DNA of 64,000 nt, from contig CAJYTF010000026.1 of the NCBI GenBank assembly GCA_913777665.1, forward strand, positions 55,226 to 119,225, in the 5' to 3' direction. The DNA comes from an uncultured Myroides sp. (lineage in GTDB: Bacteria; Bacteroidota; Bacteroidia; Flavobacteriales; Flavobacteriaceae). The position numbers and the translations under genes were made by a program. Below, one piece after another: positions 18,676 to 27,994 of the stretch. The notes under the pieces were generated by a model that saw nothing but the letters and a program-made list of their open reading frames with translations, ran no database searches and was not told the DNA's origin. Position 1 is the stretch's first letter; the number at the start of each line of letters is the position of its first letter.

Positions 18676-19014
18676 ATGAATATTGAAAACACAAAAGCGC
18701 AAATGCGTAAAGGGATTCTGGAATTTTGTATTCTATCGGTTCTAAAAGATAAAGACTGTTACACATCTGAAATTTTAGACACACTAAAAGATGCAAAATT
18801 GTTGGTAGTAGAAGGCACTGTTTATCCGCTGCTAACCCGCCTAAAAAACGATGAATTATTAAGCTATCGTTGGGAAGAATCAACATCGGGACCACCGCGA
18901 AAGTACTACCGATTAACCGAATTAGGCAACGAATTTTTAAAAGAATTAACCGTTACCTGGAAAGAATTAAGTGAAGCCGTTAACATTATAACTAATAAGA
19001 ATAGCCATGAATAA
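18676..19014 (+). CDS. PadR family transcriptional regulator
   Basis: MRKGILEFCILSVLKDKDCYTSEILDTLKDAKLLVVEGTVYPLLTRLKNDELLSYRWEES...PPRKYYRLTELG. Confidence 0.93.
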   Translation: MNIENTKAQMRKGILEFCILSVLKDKDCYTSEILDTLKDAKLLVVEGTVYPLLTRLKNDELLSYRWEESTSGPPRKYYRLTELGNEFLKELTVTWKELSEAVNIITNKNSHE

Positions 19015-20515
19015 AACTGTAACCATTAATATAGCCGGACTTGTTTTTCATATCGATGAAGATGCATACAACAAGTTAGATTCATACCTACAGGCAGTTA
19101 GAAATTCTATACAGCAAGAAAGCGAAGATGAAATTATTGCCGATATAGAATCGCGCATTGCCGAATTATTTTCAGAAAGAATTGATCCGCAAACTGGTGT
19201 TATTCGTATGAATAATGTAGACGAAATAATTAATATTATGGGTAAACCAGAAGATTATATTATTGAAGACGACGAACCTGTTAAACCAAATAATTTCACC
19301 ACAACAAATAAAAGCTATAAGAAAATTTACCGCGATGGTGAAAAAAGAATTTTGGGTGGTGTATGTTCAGGTTTAGGGCACTATTTTAATATAGATCCGG
19401 TTTGGGTGCGCATACTTTTCATTTTACTGTTCTTTGCTTACGGTTTAAGTTTTGTAATTTACCTAATTTTGTGGGTAATTATTCCAAAAGCGGTTACAGT
19501 TGCCGATGTTTTAGAAATGAAAGGCGAACCTGTTAATATTTCAAACATAGAAAAACAATTTCGTGAAGGCGTAGCAACATCATACCAGCAAATCCGCACA
19601 TCAGGAAGTTCAGTTGCCAAGGTAATTCGCAGAATAATAGGAATAATATTGATTGTTTTTGGTGTAATGGGAATTTTTGGAAGTTTCTTTGCGCCGATAA
19701 TTATGAACACCGATAATGGTCATATTTTTAACGAATTTGTAAATTACGATGAAGCACAAACAGGCATACCCTTTTGGGGTTTAAGTTTAAGTTTGTTCGT
19801 AATGAGTGTTATTCCGTTTATCATTTTACTTTTATTAGGAATTAGACTTTTAAGTTCAAAAGTTAAACACATTGGTTGGGTTTCTGGTATTTTAGGATTT
19901 TTCTGGTTATTTTCGATCTTCATTTTCAGCTATGTAATGATCAATTTAGATATTCAAAAAGATAAAATTGAATCATTGTTCGAAGGAAATTTCGATACAA
20001 AAATTTCACAAACCGATTTAAATTTGAACGATAACGATACCTTAAATATTATTTTTCAGAAAGATGAACGTATTTTCACGATAAATGACACCCTTTCAGG
20101 TAAGCATAAATTCAGCGAAATTGATGATGTTTATATAGAAGTTCTTGAATCAAGCACAGGTAAAGCTTATATGGAAGTTGAAGAAAAAGTATTCAACAAT
20201 AAAGATTTGAACCTTAAATCATTAAGCAAATACAACATTCAAATTGAATCAACGCAATTTAGTAATACATTAAATTATAATTATTCAATAAAAAGTGATA
20301 CCTTAGTACTTTCAAATGCAATATTAACAACTTTGAATGATTTTACTGAAGATTCTAAAGTACGTGTAAAAATATACATAACTGAAAATCAACATGTTAA
20401 AATCAACGGAAATGACAGAGATCATTTTTGGAATCACAGTTTAGATAACGGTAAAAATTTCTATAAATTTAATTCCGAAGGAAGATTAGAGAACACAAAC
20501 AATACTATAAACTAA
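19007..20515 (+). CDS. PspC domain-containing membrane protein
   Basis: KKIYRDGEKRILGGVCSGLGHYFNIDPVWVRILFILLFFAYGLSFVIYLILWVIIPK; overlaps the end of padR. Confidence 0.92.
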   Translation: MNKTVTINIAGLVFHIDEDAYNKLDSYLQAVRNSIQQESEDEIIADIESRIAELFSERIDPQTGVIRMNNVDEIINIMGKPEDYIIEDDEPVKPNNFTTTNKSYKKIYRDGEKRILGGVCSGLGHYFNIDPVWVRILFILLFFAYGLSFVIYLILWVIIPKAVTVADVLEMKGEPVNISNIEKQFREGVATSYQQIRTSGSSVAKVIRRIIGIILIVFGVMGIFGSFFAPIIMNTDNGHIFNEFVNYDEAQTGIPFWGLSLSLFVMSVIPFIILLLLGIRLLSSKVKHIGWVSGILGFFWLFSIFIFSYVMINLDIQKDKIESLFEGNFDTKISQTDLNLNDNDTLNIIFQKDERIFTINDTLSGKHKFSEIDDVYIEVLESSTGKAYMEVEEKVFNNKDLNLKSLSKYNIQIESTQFSNTLNYNYSIKSDTLVLSNAILTTLNDFTEDSKVRVKIYITENQHVKINGNDRDHFWNHSLDNGKNFYKFNSEGRLENTNNTIN

Positions 20516-20597
20516 AAACTCTTAAGGCTTATGTTTTATTTATTATTATTAATCGGACAAACTTTGATTGATCTTATTACAAGTTTATTCTAAAACA

Positions 20598-20622
20598 AAA
20601 ACGCTTTCGATATGAAAGCGTT
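20598..20622. terminator. Hairpin terminator between pspC and the transketolase C-subunit gene
   Basis: AAACGCTTTCGATATGAAAGCGTTT. Confidence 0.65.
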
Positions 20623-20660
20623 TATTTTGATTTATTGTTAACTGATAATACCTATAATAA

Positions 20661-21614
20661 TTACTTTCTTGACTGTACTTTTTTAGCTTTTTCAATAATT
20701 GATTTAGCATTTAAACCGTATTTTTCCATTAAAGCTTCTGGTGTTCCCGATTCTCCAAAAACATCGTTTACTGCTACAAATTCTTGCGGTGTTGGTTTGT
20801 TTAAAGCTAAAACGCCTGAAATACTTTCGCCTAAACCTCCTAAATAATTATGTTCTTCGGCAGTTACGATACAACCCGTTTTACCAACCGATTTTAAAAT
20901 GGTTTCTTCATCTAAAGGTTTAATGGTGTGTACATTGATAACCTCAGCAGAAATTCCTTCTTTTTCTAATTCTTCGGCAGCCTGTAACGCTTCCCAAACC
21001 AAATGACCTGTTGCTACAATGGTAACATCGGTTCCTTCTGATAAAACTACTGCTTTACCAATTTCGAACGGTAGATCTTCCGGAATAAAATTAGGCACCA
21101 CAGGACGACCAAAGCGTAAATAAACAGGACCTTCGTGATCTGCAATGGCTAATGTAGCAGCTTTTGTTTGGTTGTAATCACACGTATTAATTACGGTTAC
21201 ACCTGGTAACATCTTCATTAAGCCGATGTCCTCTAAAATTTGATGTGTTGCACCGTCTTCACCTAAAGTTAATCCGGCGTGCGATGCACAAATTTTTACA
21301 TTTTTCTCTGAATAGGCAACCGACTGACGAATTTGATCGTACACACGACCTGTTGAAAAGTTGGCAAACGTTCCTGTAAACGGAATTTTACCGCCAATAG
21401 TCATTCCGGCAGCCAAACCAATCATATTAGCTTCGGCAATTCCTACCTGAAAAAAACGATCTGGATGATTCTTTTTAAAATCGTCCATTTTTAACGAGCC
21501 AATTAAATCGGCACACAACGCTACAACGTTTTCGTTCTTCTGACCTAATTCTGTTAATCCTGCTCCGAAACCAGAGCGTGTATCTTTACTACCTAAGTTT
21601 GTGTATTTTTTCAT
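20661..21614 (-). CDS. Transketolase, C-terminal subunit
   Basis: GIAEANMIGLAAGMTIGGKIPFTGTFANFSTGRVYDQIRQSVAYSEKNVKICASHAGLTLGEDGATHQ. Confidence 0.95.
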   Translation of the reverse strand: MKKYTNLGSKDTRSGFGAGLTELGQKNENVVALCADLIGSLKMDDFKKNHPDRFFQVGIAEANMIGLAAGMTIGGKIPFTGTFANFSTGRVYDQIRQSVAYSEKNVKICASHAGLTLGEDGATHQILEDIGLMKMLPGVTVINTCDYNQTKAATLAIADHEGPVYLRFGRPVVPNFIPEDLPFEIGKAVVLSEGTDVTIVATGHLVWEALQAAEELEKEGISAEVINVHTIKPLDEETILKSVGKTGCIVTAEEHNYLGGLGESISGVLALNKPTPQEFVAVNDVFGESGTPEALMEKYGLNAKSIIEKAKKVQSRK

Positions 21615-23095
21615 TAATCTAAATTCTTTATAAATTCTAAAAGTAATTTTTGATCTTTTTGTGATAAGGTATTTCTTAATTTTTCTATTTCCAAATAGCT
21701 TTTACGCATGCTGTTTATCGTTTCAAAATAACCTACGTTTCCGCCGTTATTATAAAGGTATAAATCGCAAATTTGTCCGGTTAAATTGTGAACGTGCGTG
21801 CTTAAACTTTTATTTTGGAAATTTGGAATTTTACTTTTTAAATTATCACAATAATCTGGTGCATATTGTTTAATTTGTTCGTTGTCTTTTACATCGATAT
21901 CATAAGCCAAGTCAATATCATTTACAGCTATATCTTGATAGTTTGACTGATATTTTGTGTAATAATCGTAAGTATCAATATAGTCAGCTGTATCAGGAGC
22001 TGCCCATGCTTCAACCACTTCTGTTTCTGTATAATCTATTGGTTGGTTTGGAACAAAATTCTTAATTTTTTCGTTCTGTGCTTTAAAGAATTGGTCTAAT
22101 TCTTTCTTTTGATCTGCCGTAATGATCTTAGCCGATTTTAAGTTTTTAACCAACGATTTAGTTTCTTTTTTATAAAACGATGCAATTTGATCGCGATTTA
22201 AAGCTGATTCACCACCGCCGTATTCTTTTGTGTTGTACAATGAAGTTGTAGTTATTGAATAAATTGGCGAAATGTATGTGTATAAACTATAATCTTTCAA
22301 TTCGTTACCATCATAATTATACGAATACAACGGATCGCTGTAAATATTGCTGTAATCTCCATACGCTGTATCAGGTTCGACTGCGGCTTCGGCTACATCA
22401 ACTGGGTAATCTGTGTAAGCTTCTAATTTTAAACTTTCTTGGTATTCTTTAATATCTGCCGATATTTTATCACTCTCGATATCTAACTTTACATTTACAT
22501 CTTGGCTTGATTTATAAACCAATTTGTAAGAAGTTTCTGTGTTATATTCTACCGATAAAATCAATCCTTTTAATTTAGAATCCGGAAAAACAGATTCTAC
22601 ATTGTTGATTTTATTGCTTTCATCGATACAAAAACAATAATCGTAACTTTCTTTATTATCGATATCTCTTAAAATAGCGTAATACTGACAATTTTTTCCA
22701 CCAATAGTTCCCTTACGATCTAATTTTGTAACGGACTGACCATCGTTCAAAACTTTAAAAGCGCTGTACGGAGTATAATTTACAGATTTAGAAATTCCGC
22801 TAACCGATAAAGGAATCATCCAATTTTTACTAACAAAAAAATTAGATTCGCTACCACCGTAACTTGCAGCAGAGGCATCGTTATAATAGAAAGACAACAA
22901 ACTTTCTTTATTGTTTTTATCTAAATAATGATCGTAATTGATATTTGAATAGTCGCTTTCAGAAAATCCTTTGTAAGAATCTTCAGCCATTTCAATTTTA
23001 TAACTCAACTTTTTGGTAAACTCAACCGATTTATTGTTTTGTGCAAAACCTGCAAATGCGGTTAAACTTACTGCTAAACAAACAATTTTTTTCAT
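21614..23095 (-). CDS. Secreted/periplasmic protein of unknown function, Asp/Tyr-rich
   Basis: Signal peptide MKKIVCLAVSLTAFAGFAQ; start/stop overlap with the transketolase C-subunit gene. Confidence 0.75.
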   Translation of the reverse strand: MKKIVCLAVSLTAFAGFAQNNKSVEFTKKLSYKIEMAEDSYKGFSESDYSNINYDHYLDKNNKESLLSFYYNDASAASYGGSESNFFVSKNWMIPLSVSGISKSVNYTPYSAFKVLNDGQSVTKLDRKGTIGGKNCQYYAILRDIDNKESYDYCFCIDESNKINNVESVFPDSKLKGLILSVEYNTETSYKLVYKSSQDVNVKLDIESDKISADIKEYQESLKLEAYTDYPVDVAEAAVEPDTAYGDYSNIYSDPLYSYNYDGNELKDYSLYTYISPIYSITTTSLYNTKEYGGGESALNRDQIASFYKKETKSLVKNLKSAKIITADQKKELDQFFKAQNEKIKNFVPNQPIDYTETEVVEAWAAPDTADYIDTYDYYTKYQSNYQDIAVNDIDLAYDIDVKDNEQIKQYAPDYCDNLKSKIPNFQNKSLSTHVHNLTGQICDLYLYNNGGNVGYFETINSMRKSYLEIEKLRNTLSQKDQKLLLEFIKNLD

Positions 23096-23112
23096 AACTG
23101 TATTTCTTTCTA

Positions 23113-23961
23113 TTAATAGTCGCCTAAAGTCATTAAATTTTGGTATAAAGCATTTTCTAATTGTTCATTATTTGGTGCTTTACCATGCCAAGCGTGTGTA
23201 TTCATCATAAAATCTACCCCGTTGCCCATTTCGGTGTGTAGTAATATCATGACAGGTTTTTGGTTGCCGGTTTTTTGTTTTGCTTCTTGCAAACCGTTAA
23301 TTACCGCTTCTAAATCGTTACCTTTTTCAATGCTCAAAACATCCCATCCAAAAGCTTCAAATTTAGCCTGTAAACTTCCCATGTTTAAAACTTCATCGGT
23401 AGTTCCATCGATCTGTTTTCCGTTTAAATCAACCGTTGCAATAACGTTATCAACTTTATTAGCAGCAGCATACATTAATGCTTCCCAGTTCTGTCCTTCC
23501 TGCAATTCGCCATCGCCCATAAGCACATAAACCAAGTTATCATCGTTATTTAACTTTTTAGCTTGTGCAGCACCCAAAGCAACCGATAAACCTTGTCCTA
23601 ATGAGCCAGACGCCATGCGGATTCCCGGTAAATGACTGTGAGTTGTTGGGTGACCTTGTAAACGAGAATCTATTTTTCTAAAAGTAGCTAATTCGCTTAC
23701 AGGAAAGTATCCGCTGCGAGCCAAAACGCTGTAGAAAACCGGAGAAATGTGTCCGTTTGATAAAAAGAAGATATCCTCGTTTTTTCCATCCATATCAAAG
23801 CCTTCTTTTCTGTTCATAATAACTTGATACAATGCAACGAAATATTCTGCGCAGCCTAAAGATCCGCCCGGATGACCAGAATTTACGGCGTGCACCATAC
23901 GTAAAACATCTCTTCTAACTTGTGTTACCAAGTCTTGTAATTGTTGTGTGTTAGGTTTCAT
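23113..23961 (-). CDS. Transketolase, N-terminal subunit (TPP-binding)
   Basis: MVHAVNSGHPGGSLGCAEYFVALY; MASGSLGQGLSVALGAA; GDGELQEGQNWEA. Confidence 0.95.
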   Translation of the reverse strand: MKPNTQQLQDLVTQVRRDVLRMVHAVNSGHPGGSLGCAEYFVALYQVIMNRKEGFDMDGKNEDIFFLSNGHISPVFYSVLARSGYFPVSELATFRKIDSRLQGHPTTHSHLPGIRMASGSLGQGLSVALGAAQAKKLNNDDNLVYVLMGDGELQEGQNWEALMYAAANKVDNVIATVDLNGKQIDGTTDEVLNMGSLQAKFEAFGWDVLSIEKGNDLEAVINGLQEAKQKTGNQKPVMILLHTEMGNGVDFMMNTHAWHGKAPNNEQLENALYQNLMTLGDY

Positions 23962-24063
23962 TTATAAATACATAAAATTTACAGTACACAAAGATAAGTT
24001 TTTTAAAAGATTGCACACAAAAACTTAATGTTTTTGTTTATTAACAAATTACGTTGATATTAC

Positions 24064-24071
24064 TACCTTTG
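24064..24071 (+). promoter_or_regulatory. Candidate -7 box TACCTTTG immediately before the MFS start codon
   Basis: TAnnTTTG match ending 4 nt before ATG 24076. Confidence 0.35.
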
Positions 24072-24075
24072 CAAA

Positions 24076-25288
24076 ATGGAAACTTTAAAATTATATTGGA
24101 AAAACTACATTAGTGCTTACAAAGGTTTATCGCAGGCGACATGGCTGTTGGCATTGGTAATGTTTATAAACCAAAGTGGTTCAATGGTATTGCCGTTTTT
24201 AGGTGTTTATATGACCACGGTTTTAGAGTTTTCTTTAAAAAATGCCGGTATTGTTTTAAGTACTTTTGGCGTTGGTTCTATTTTAGGATCGTTTATTGGT
24301 GGTTGGTTGACGGATAAATTTGGATCGTTTAAAATACAAGTTAGCAGTTTGTTTTTAAGTATTCCTTTTTATTTGATACTGCCTTTTTTTGATACTTTTG
24401 AAACACTTTGTATTTCCATCTTTTTTTTAAGTTTAATTAAAGAATTGTTTCGCCCGGCAAATAGTGCATCGGTTTCATATTACGCCAAACCCGAAAATAT
24501 TACCCGAGCTTTCTCACTAAACCGTATGGCATTGAATCTGGGTTATTCTATTGGTCCTGCTATTGGTGGATTCTTGGCTGCGGTTTCGTACAACTTTTTA
24601 TTTTACACCAATGCTTGCATGTCTTTTATTGCCGGTATTTTGTTTATTTTCTATTTTAAAAACCGAAAAGGCAATACGCCCGAAAAAGTAGTATCTAAAA
24701 AAGCCGAAGATATTGTAAAGGTAAAATCTGCTTATACCGATGTTAAGTTTTTACTTTTTAGCAGTTTTATTGCCATTTACGCCTATTGTTTCTTTCAGAT
24801 ATTAAACACCTTGCCCCTATTCTATAAAAACGTAGCTTTAATGAACGAAAAAGAAGTCGGCTTGTTAATGGCATTTAACGGAATTGTGGTTTTTGTGTTA
24901 GAAATGGCTTTGGTACATTTTGCCGAAAAAAAATTCACACTTTCTGCAAATATGATCATTGGTAGTTTGTTTTGTGGTGCAGCTTTTTTGGTATTGCTTC
25001 CATCGCACATACAAATTGTTTTATACCTGTCGATTTTTTTTAATATCCATATCCGAAATTCTAATAATGCCCTTTGCATCAACCGTAGCAGTAAATAGAT
25101 CTGTTTCGGCAAATCGTGGATCGTACATGGGTTTAAACGGTATTTCGTTTTCAATGGCATTTGTAACATCGCCTTTAATTGGTACATTTATCGCTCAAAA
25201 TTATGGATTTAACAACTTGTGGATTTTTAACTGTATTATGATAGCCATTGCAAGTATTGGTTTTTATTTTGTTATGAAAAAAATGTAG
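24076..25288 (+). pseudogene. MFS transporter interrupted by a frameshift at an 8-T run (25034-25041)
   Basis: Frame 1 (24076-25098) ends in a non-MFS tail NIHIRNSNNALCINRSSK*; frame 2 gives LISISEILIMPFASTVAVNRSVSANRGSYMGLNGISFSMAFVTSPLIGTFIAQNYG, a normal MFS C-terminus. Confidence 0.8.
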
Positions 25289-25291
25289 TTT

Positions 25292-26053
25292 ATGACTGTT
25301 TTTAAAGTAGAAGATTTAAGTATTGGTTATAAAGACAAAACGTTGTTTAGTAATTTGAATTTCGAGATTAAAACTGGAATTCTTACATCGTTATTGGGAA
25401 GCAACGGAATAGGAAAATCGACACTTTTAAAGACTATTTCGGGTTTATTGGATAAAAAATCAGGAAGTATTTCTATTGATAATAATAACATCGATACTTT
25501 TTCTATAGCCGAATTTGCTAAAATGGTTAGCGTGGTGCTTACACATGAAAATGTGAATAAGGATCTTACGGTTTATGAACTGGTAAAATTGGGCAGACAG
25601 CCTTACACCAATTGGTTAGATAAATTAACCGAAGCCGATGAAAATTTGATTAATGCTACGCTACAAGATTGTGAAATTAATAATTTAAAAAATCGAAAAT
25701 TATCGCAGTTAAGTGATGGACAATTACAGCGAACTTTTATTGCAAGAGCTGTCGTTCAAGATACTCCGTTTATATTTTTAGACGAACCTTCTACCCATTT
25801 AGATTTGTATCATAAGGTAAAACTTTTTAAACTGCTTAAAAAATTGTGTGTGGTTAACCAGAAATGTATTTTATTTTCTACCCACGATTTAGATTTGGCA
25901 TTGCAGTTAAGTGATGATATTATGTTGTTGAAAGACAATCAGTTTTATCACAACACTACAAACAACTTAATTAACCAAGGTGTTTTTGACCGATTTTTTG
26001 ATACCGATGATATAGTATTTGATAAAGAACGAAAACAGTTTTTGATACTTTAG
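25292..26053 (+). CDS. ABC transporter ATP-binding protein (FecE/BtuD siderophore/cobalamin type)
   Basis: LLGSNGIGKSTLLKTISGL; LSQLSDGQLQRTFIARAVVQDTPFIFLDEPSTHLD. Confidence 0.9.
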   Translation: MTVFKVEDLSIGYKDKTLFSNLNFEIKTGILTSLLGSNGIGKSTLLKTISGLLDKKSGSISIDNNNIDTFSIAEFAKMVSVVLTHENVNKDLTVYELVKLGRQPYTNWLDKLTEADENLINATLQDCEINNLKNRKLSQLSDGQLQRTFIARAVVQDTPFIFLDEPSTHLDLYHKVKLFKLLKKLCVVNQKCILFSTHDLDLALQLSDDIMLLKDNQFYHNTTNNLINQGVFDRFFDTDDIVFDKERKQFLIL

Positions 26054-26112
26054 TTTTTACCACGGATGCATAGATATTTAAGTGATATAAGTTTTAATAA
26101 CGTTCATTTGTC

Positions 26113-26216
26113 TTGTCATTCTGAAAGAAACGAAGTTGATTGAAGAATCTTTACGGTAAAAAAAGAGATTCGTCCTTTAGCCTATGCAGAGCTTGTCGAA
26201 GTATCGGAATGACAAA
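26113..26216. repeat. Intergenic REP-like element bounded by TTGTCATTCTGA / CGGAATGACAA
   Basis: Inverted terminal motifs, internal GAAGAATCT / AGATTCGTC; same terminal motifs as 10946-11017. Confidence 0.6.
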
Positions 26217-26227
26217 ATGCAATAAAA

Positions 26228-27220
26228 TTACAAATTACTATTATGCTTTTCATTTAAAGAAACATTCTGCTTTGTCCATTTAATTTTTTCTTGAAAAGGA
26301 TGTTTTCTCACAGGGCAATCGGTTTTACTGCAAATGTTACACGAGTATTCTTTACAGGCATCAAGGTGCACGAAAAGTTCAATTCGGTCGCCAAAATGAT
26401 TTTTTACGGCATCTTCCAACGCATCAACTTCTTTATGACCTTCTTCGATATTAAAATACCAAGGCACTGTCATGTGACAATCGAAATGCAGGGTACTTCC
26501 GTATTTAATGATTCTTAAATTATGTAGATCAATCCAATTTTCGCGTCGTTCTTCACTCAAAAAATCAACCACTTCTTTAAGCAGCAATTCATCGGTTTCA
26601 TCCATAATGCCCGAAATTGACTCGCGCACAATTTTGTATCCTGTATAAATAATAAATCCTGCAAAAATTAAAGCGGTAACACTATCAATCCAAGAAATTT
26701 TGGTAAAGTATAAAATCACCAATCCAATAATGATTCCAATGGTAGAATACGTGTCGGTTTGTAAATGTTTGCCACTTGCAATTAATGCCAACGAATTATT
26801 TTTTTTACCTTTTTGAATAGCGAAATACCCTAACACATAATTAATTACGGCGGTTAACGATACCAAGATCAATCCTAAATCGAGTTTTTCAATTGTTTTT
26901 GGATTTTGAAGTTCGCTAATAGCTTCATAAACAATTACAACACCAGCAATGGTTATCAATGCTCCTTCAATAGAAGCTGAAATAAATTCAACCTTTCCAT
27001 GACCGTACGGATGGTTATGATCTTTTGGCAACGACGATAAATACAAGCTGTACAAACCAATCAAACCGGCAATTACGTTAATGGTACTCTCTAAAGCATC
27101 AGTTAAAATGGCTACCGAATTGGTTAGATACCACGCATACAACTTCACTAAAAACAGTATAACACCGACTATTGCAATAATCCGTTGAAATTTAAAGTTT
27201 TCGTTTGCTTGTGTGGTCAT
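26228..27220 (-). CDS. Cation diffusion facilitator family transporter
   Basis: ILTDALESTINVIAGLIGLYSLYLSSLPKDHNHPYGHGKVEFISASIEG. Confidence 0.93.
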   Translation of the reverse strand: MTTQANENFKFQRIIAIVGVILFLVKLYAWYLTNSVAILTDALESTINVIAGLIGLYSLYLSSLPKDHNHPYGHGKVEFISASIEGALITIAGVVIVYEAISELQNPKTIEKLDLGLILVSLTAVINYVLGYFAIQKGKKNNSLALIASGKHLQTDTYSTIGIIIGLVILYFTKISWIDSVTALIFAGFIIYTGYKIVRESISGIMDETDELLLKEVVDFLSEERRENWIDLHNLRIIKYGSTLHFDCHMTVPWYFNIEEGHKEVDALEDAVKNHFGDRIELFVHLDACKEYSCNICSKTDCPVRKHPFQEKIKWTKQNVSLNEKHNSNL

Positions 27221-27277
27221 TATTCTATTTTTAGTCTATATCAAATTTAATAAATTAAAGCTGATAATATTAATGTG

Positions 27278-27850
27278 TTACAACTCAATTTTCAACACTT
27301 CGCCAACACTCATTCCTTCTAATTTCCAATCGCCAATACGAATGCGGATTAATCGTAACGTTGGGAAACCAACAGCAGCTGTCATTTTACGAACTTGCCT
27401 AAATTTCCCTTGTGTTAATGTGATCGTCAGCCAGCTTGTTGGTCCGTGTCTGTCGCTGCGAATGCGGTACCCTTCGCCCACATAATCGGGTTTATCAATA
27501 ATTGCTGCAAAACATTCTTTGGTGGTTAACCGTTCGCCTTTTACTCCTATTTCAACTCCGTTTTTAAGTTTTTCAATTGCTTCTTCGGTAATAATTCCAT
27601 CAACTTGAACAACGTATTGTTTTTCATAATGCATACTGCGAATTTTTTCGCTGATTTTTCCATCAGTTGTCAGCATTAGTAAACCCTCGGAATTTTCATC
27701 TAATCTGCCAATAGCCATTGTTCCTTCGGGAAAATCATACAATTCTCCGAGTTTTTTCTTGTTTCGCTTTTTTTCATAAACAAATTGTGAAATGTATCCG
27801 GCTGGTTTATACAACAGAAAATGCCGGTGTGTTATTACTATTGAATTCAT
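27278..27850 (-). CDS. Pseudouridine synthase (RluE/RsuA family)
   Basis: LLYKPAGYISQF; AIGRLDENSEGLLMLTTDG; LTQGKFRQVRKMTAAVGFPTLRLIRIRIG. Confidence 0.92.
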   Translation of the reverse strand: MNSIVITHRHFLLYKPAGYISQFVYEKKRNKKKLGELYDFPEGTMAIGRLDENSEGLLMLTTDGKISEKIRSMHYEKQYVVQVDGIITEEAIEKLKNGVEIGVKGERLTTKECFAAIIDKPDYVGEGYRIRSDRHGPTSWLTITLTQGKFRQVRKMTAAVGFPTLRLIRIRIGDWKLEGMSVGEVLKIEL

Positions 27851-27994
27851 TTTAAAACTTTTATAAAATAATTATCAAACCACATAGATACATAGTCTTT
27901 GTAATTTAATTTGATTAGAGATAATCTATGAAACACATTTTTAAGCGATGCTTAAAAACTATATTCCCTATAATAGCTATGTTGTAAAAGTAAT

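Noticed and set aside
24959-25288. Independent 109-aa gene
   Set aside because: It is the frameshifted MFS C-terminus, not a separate gene
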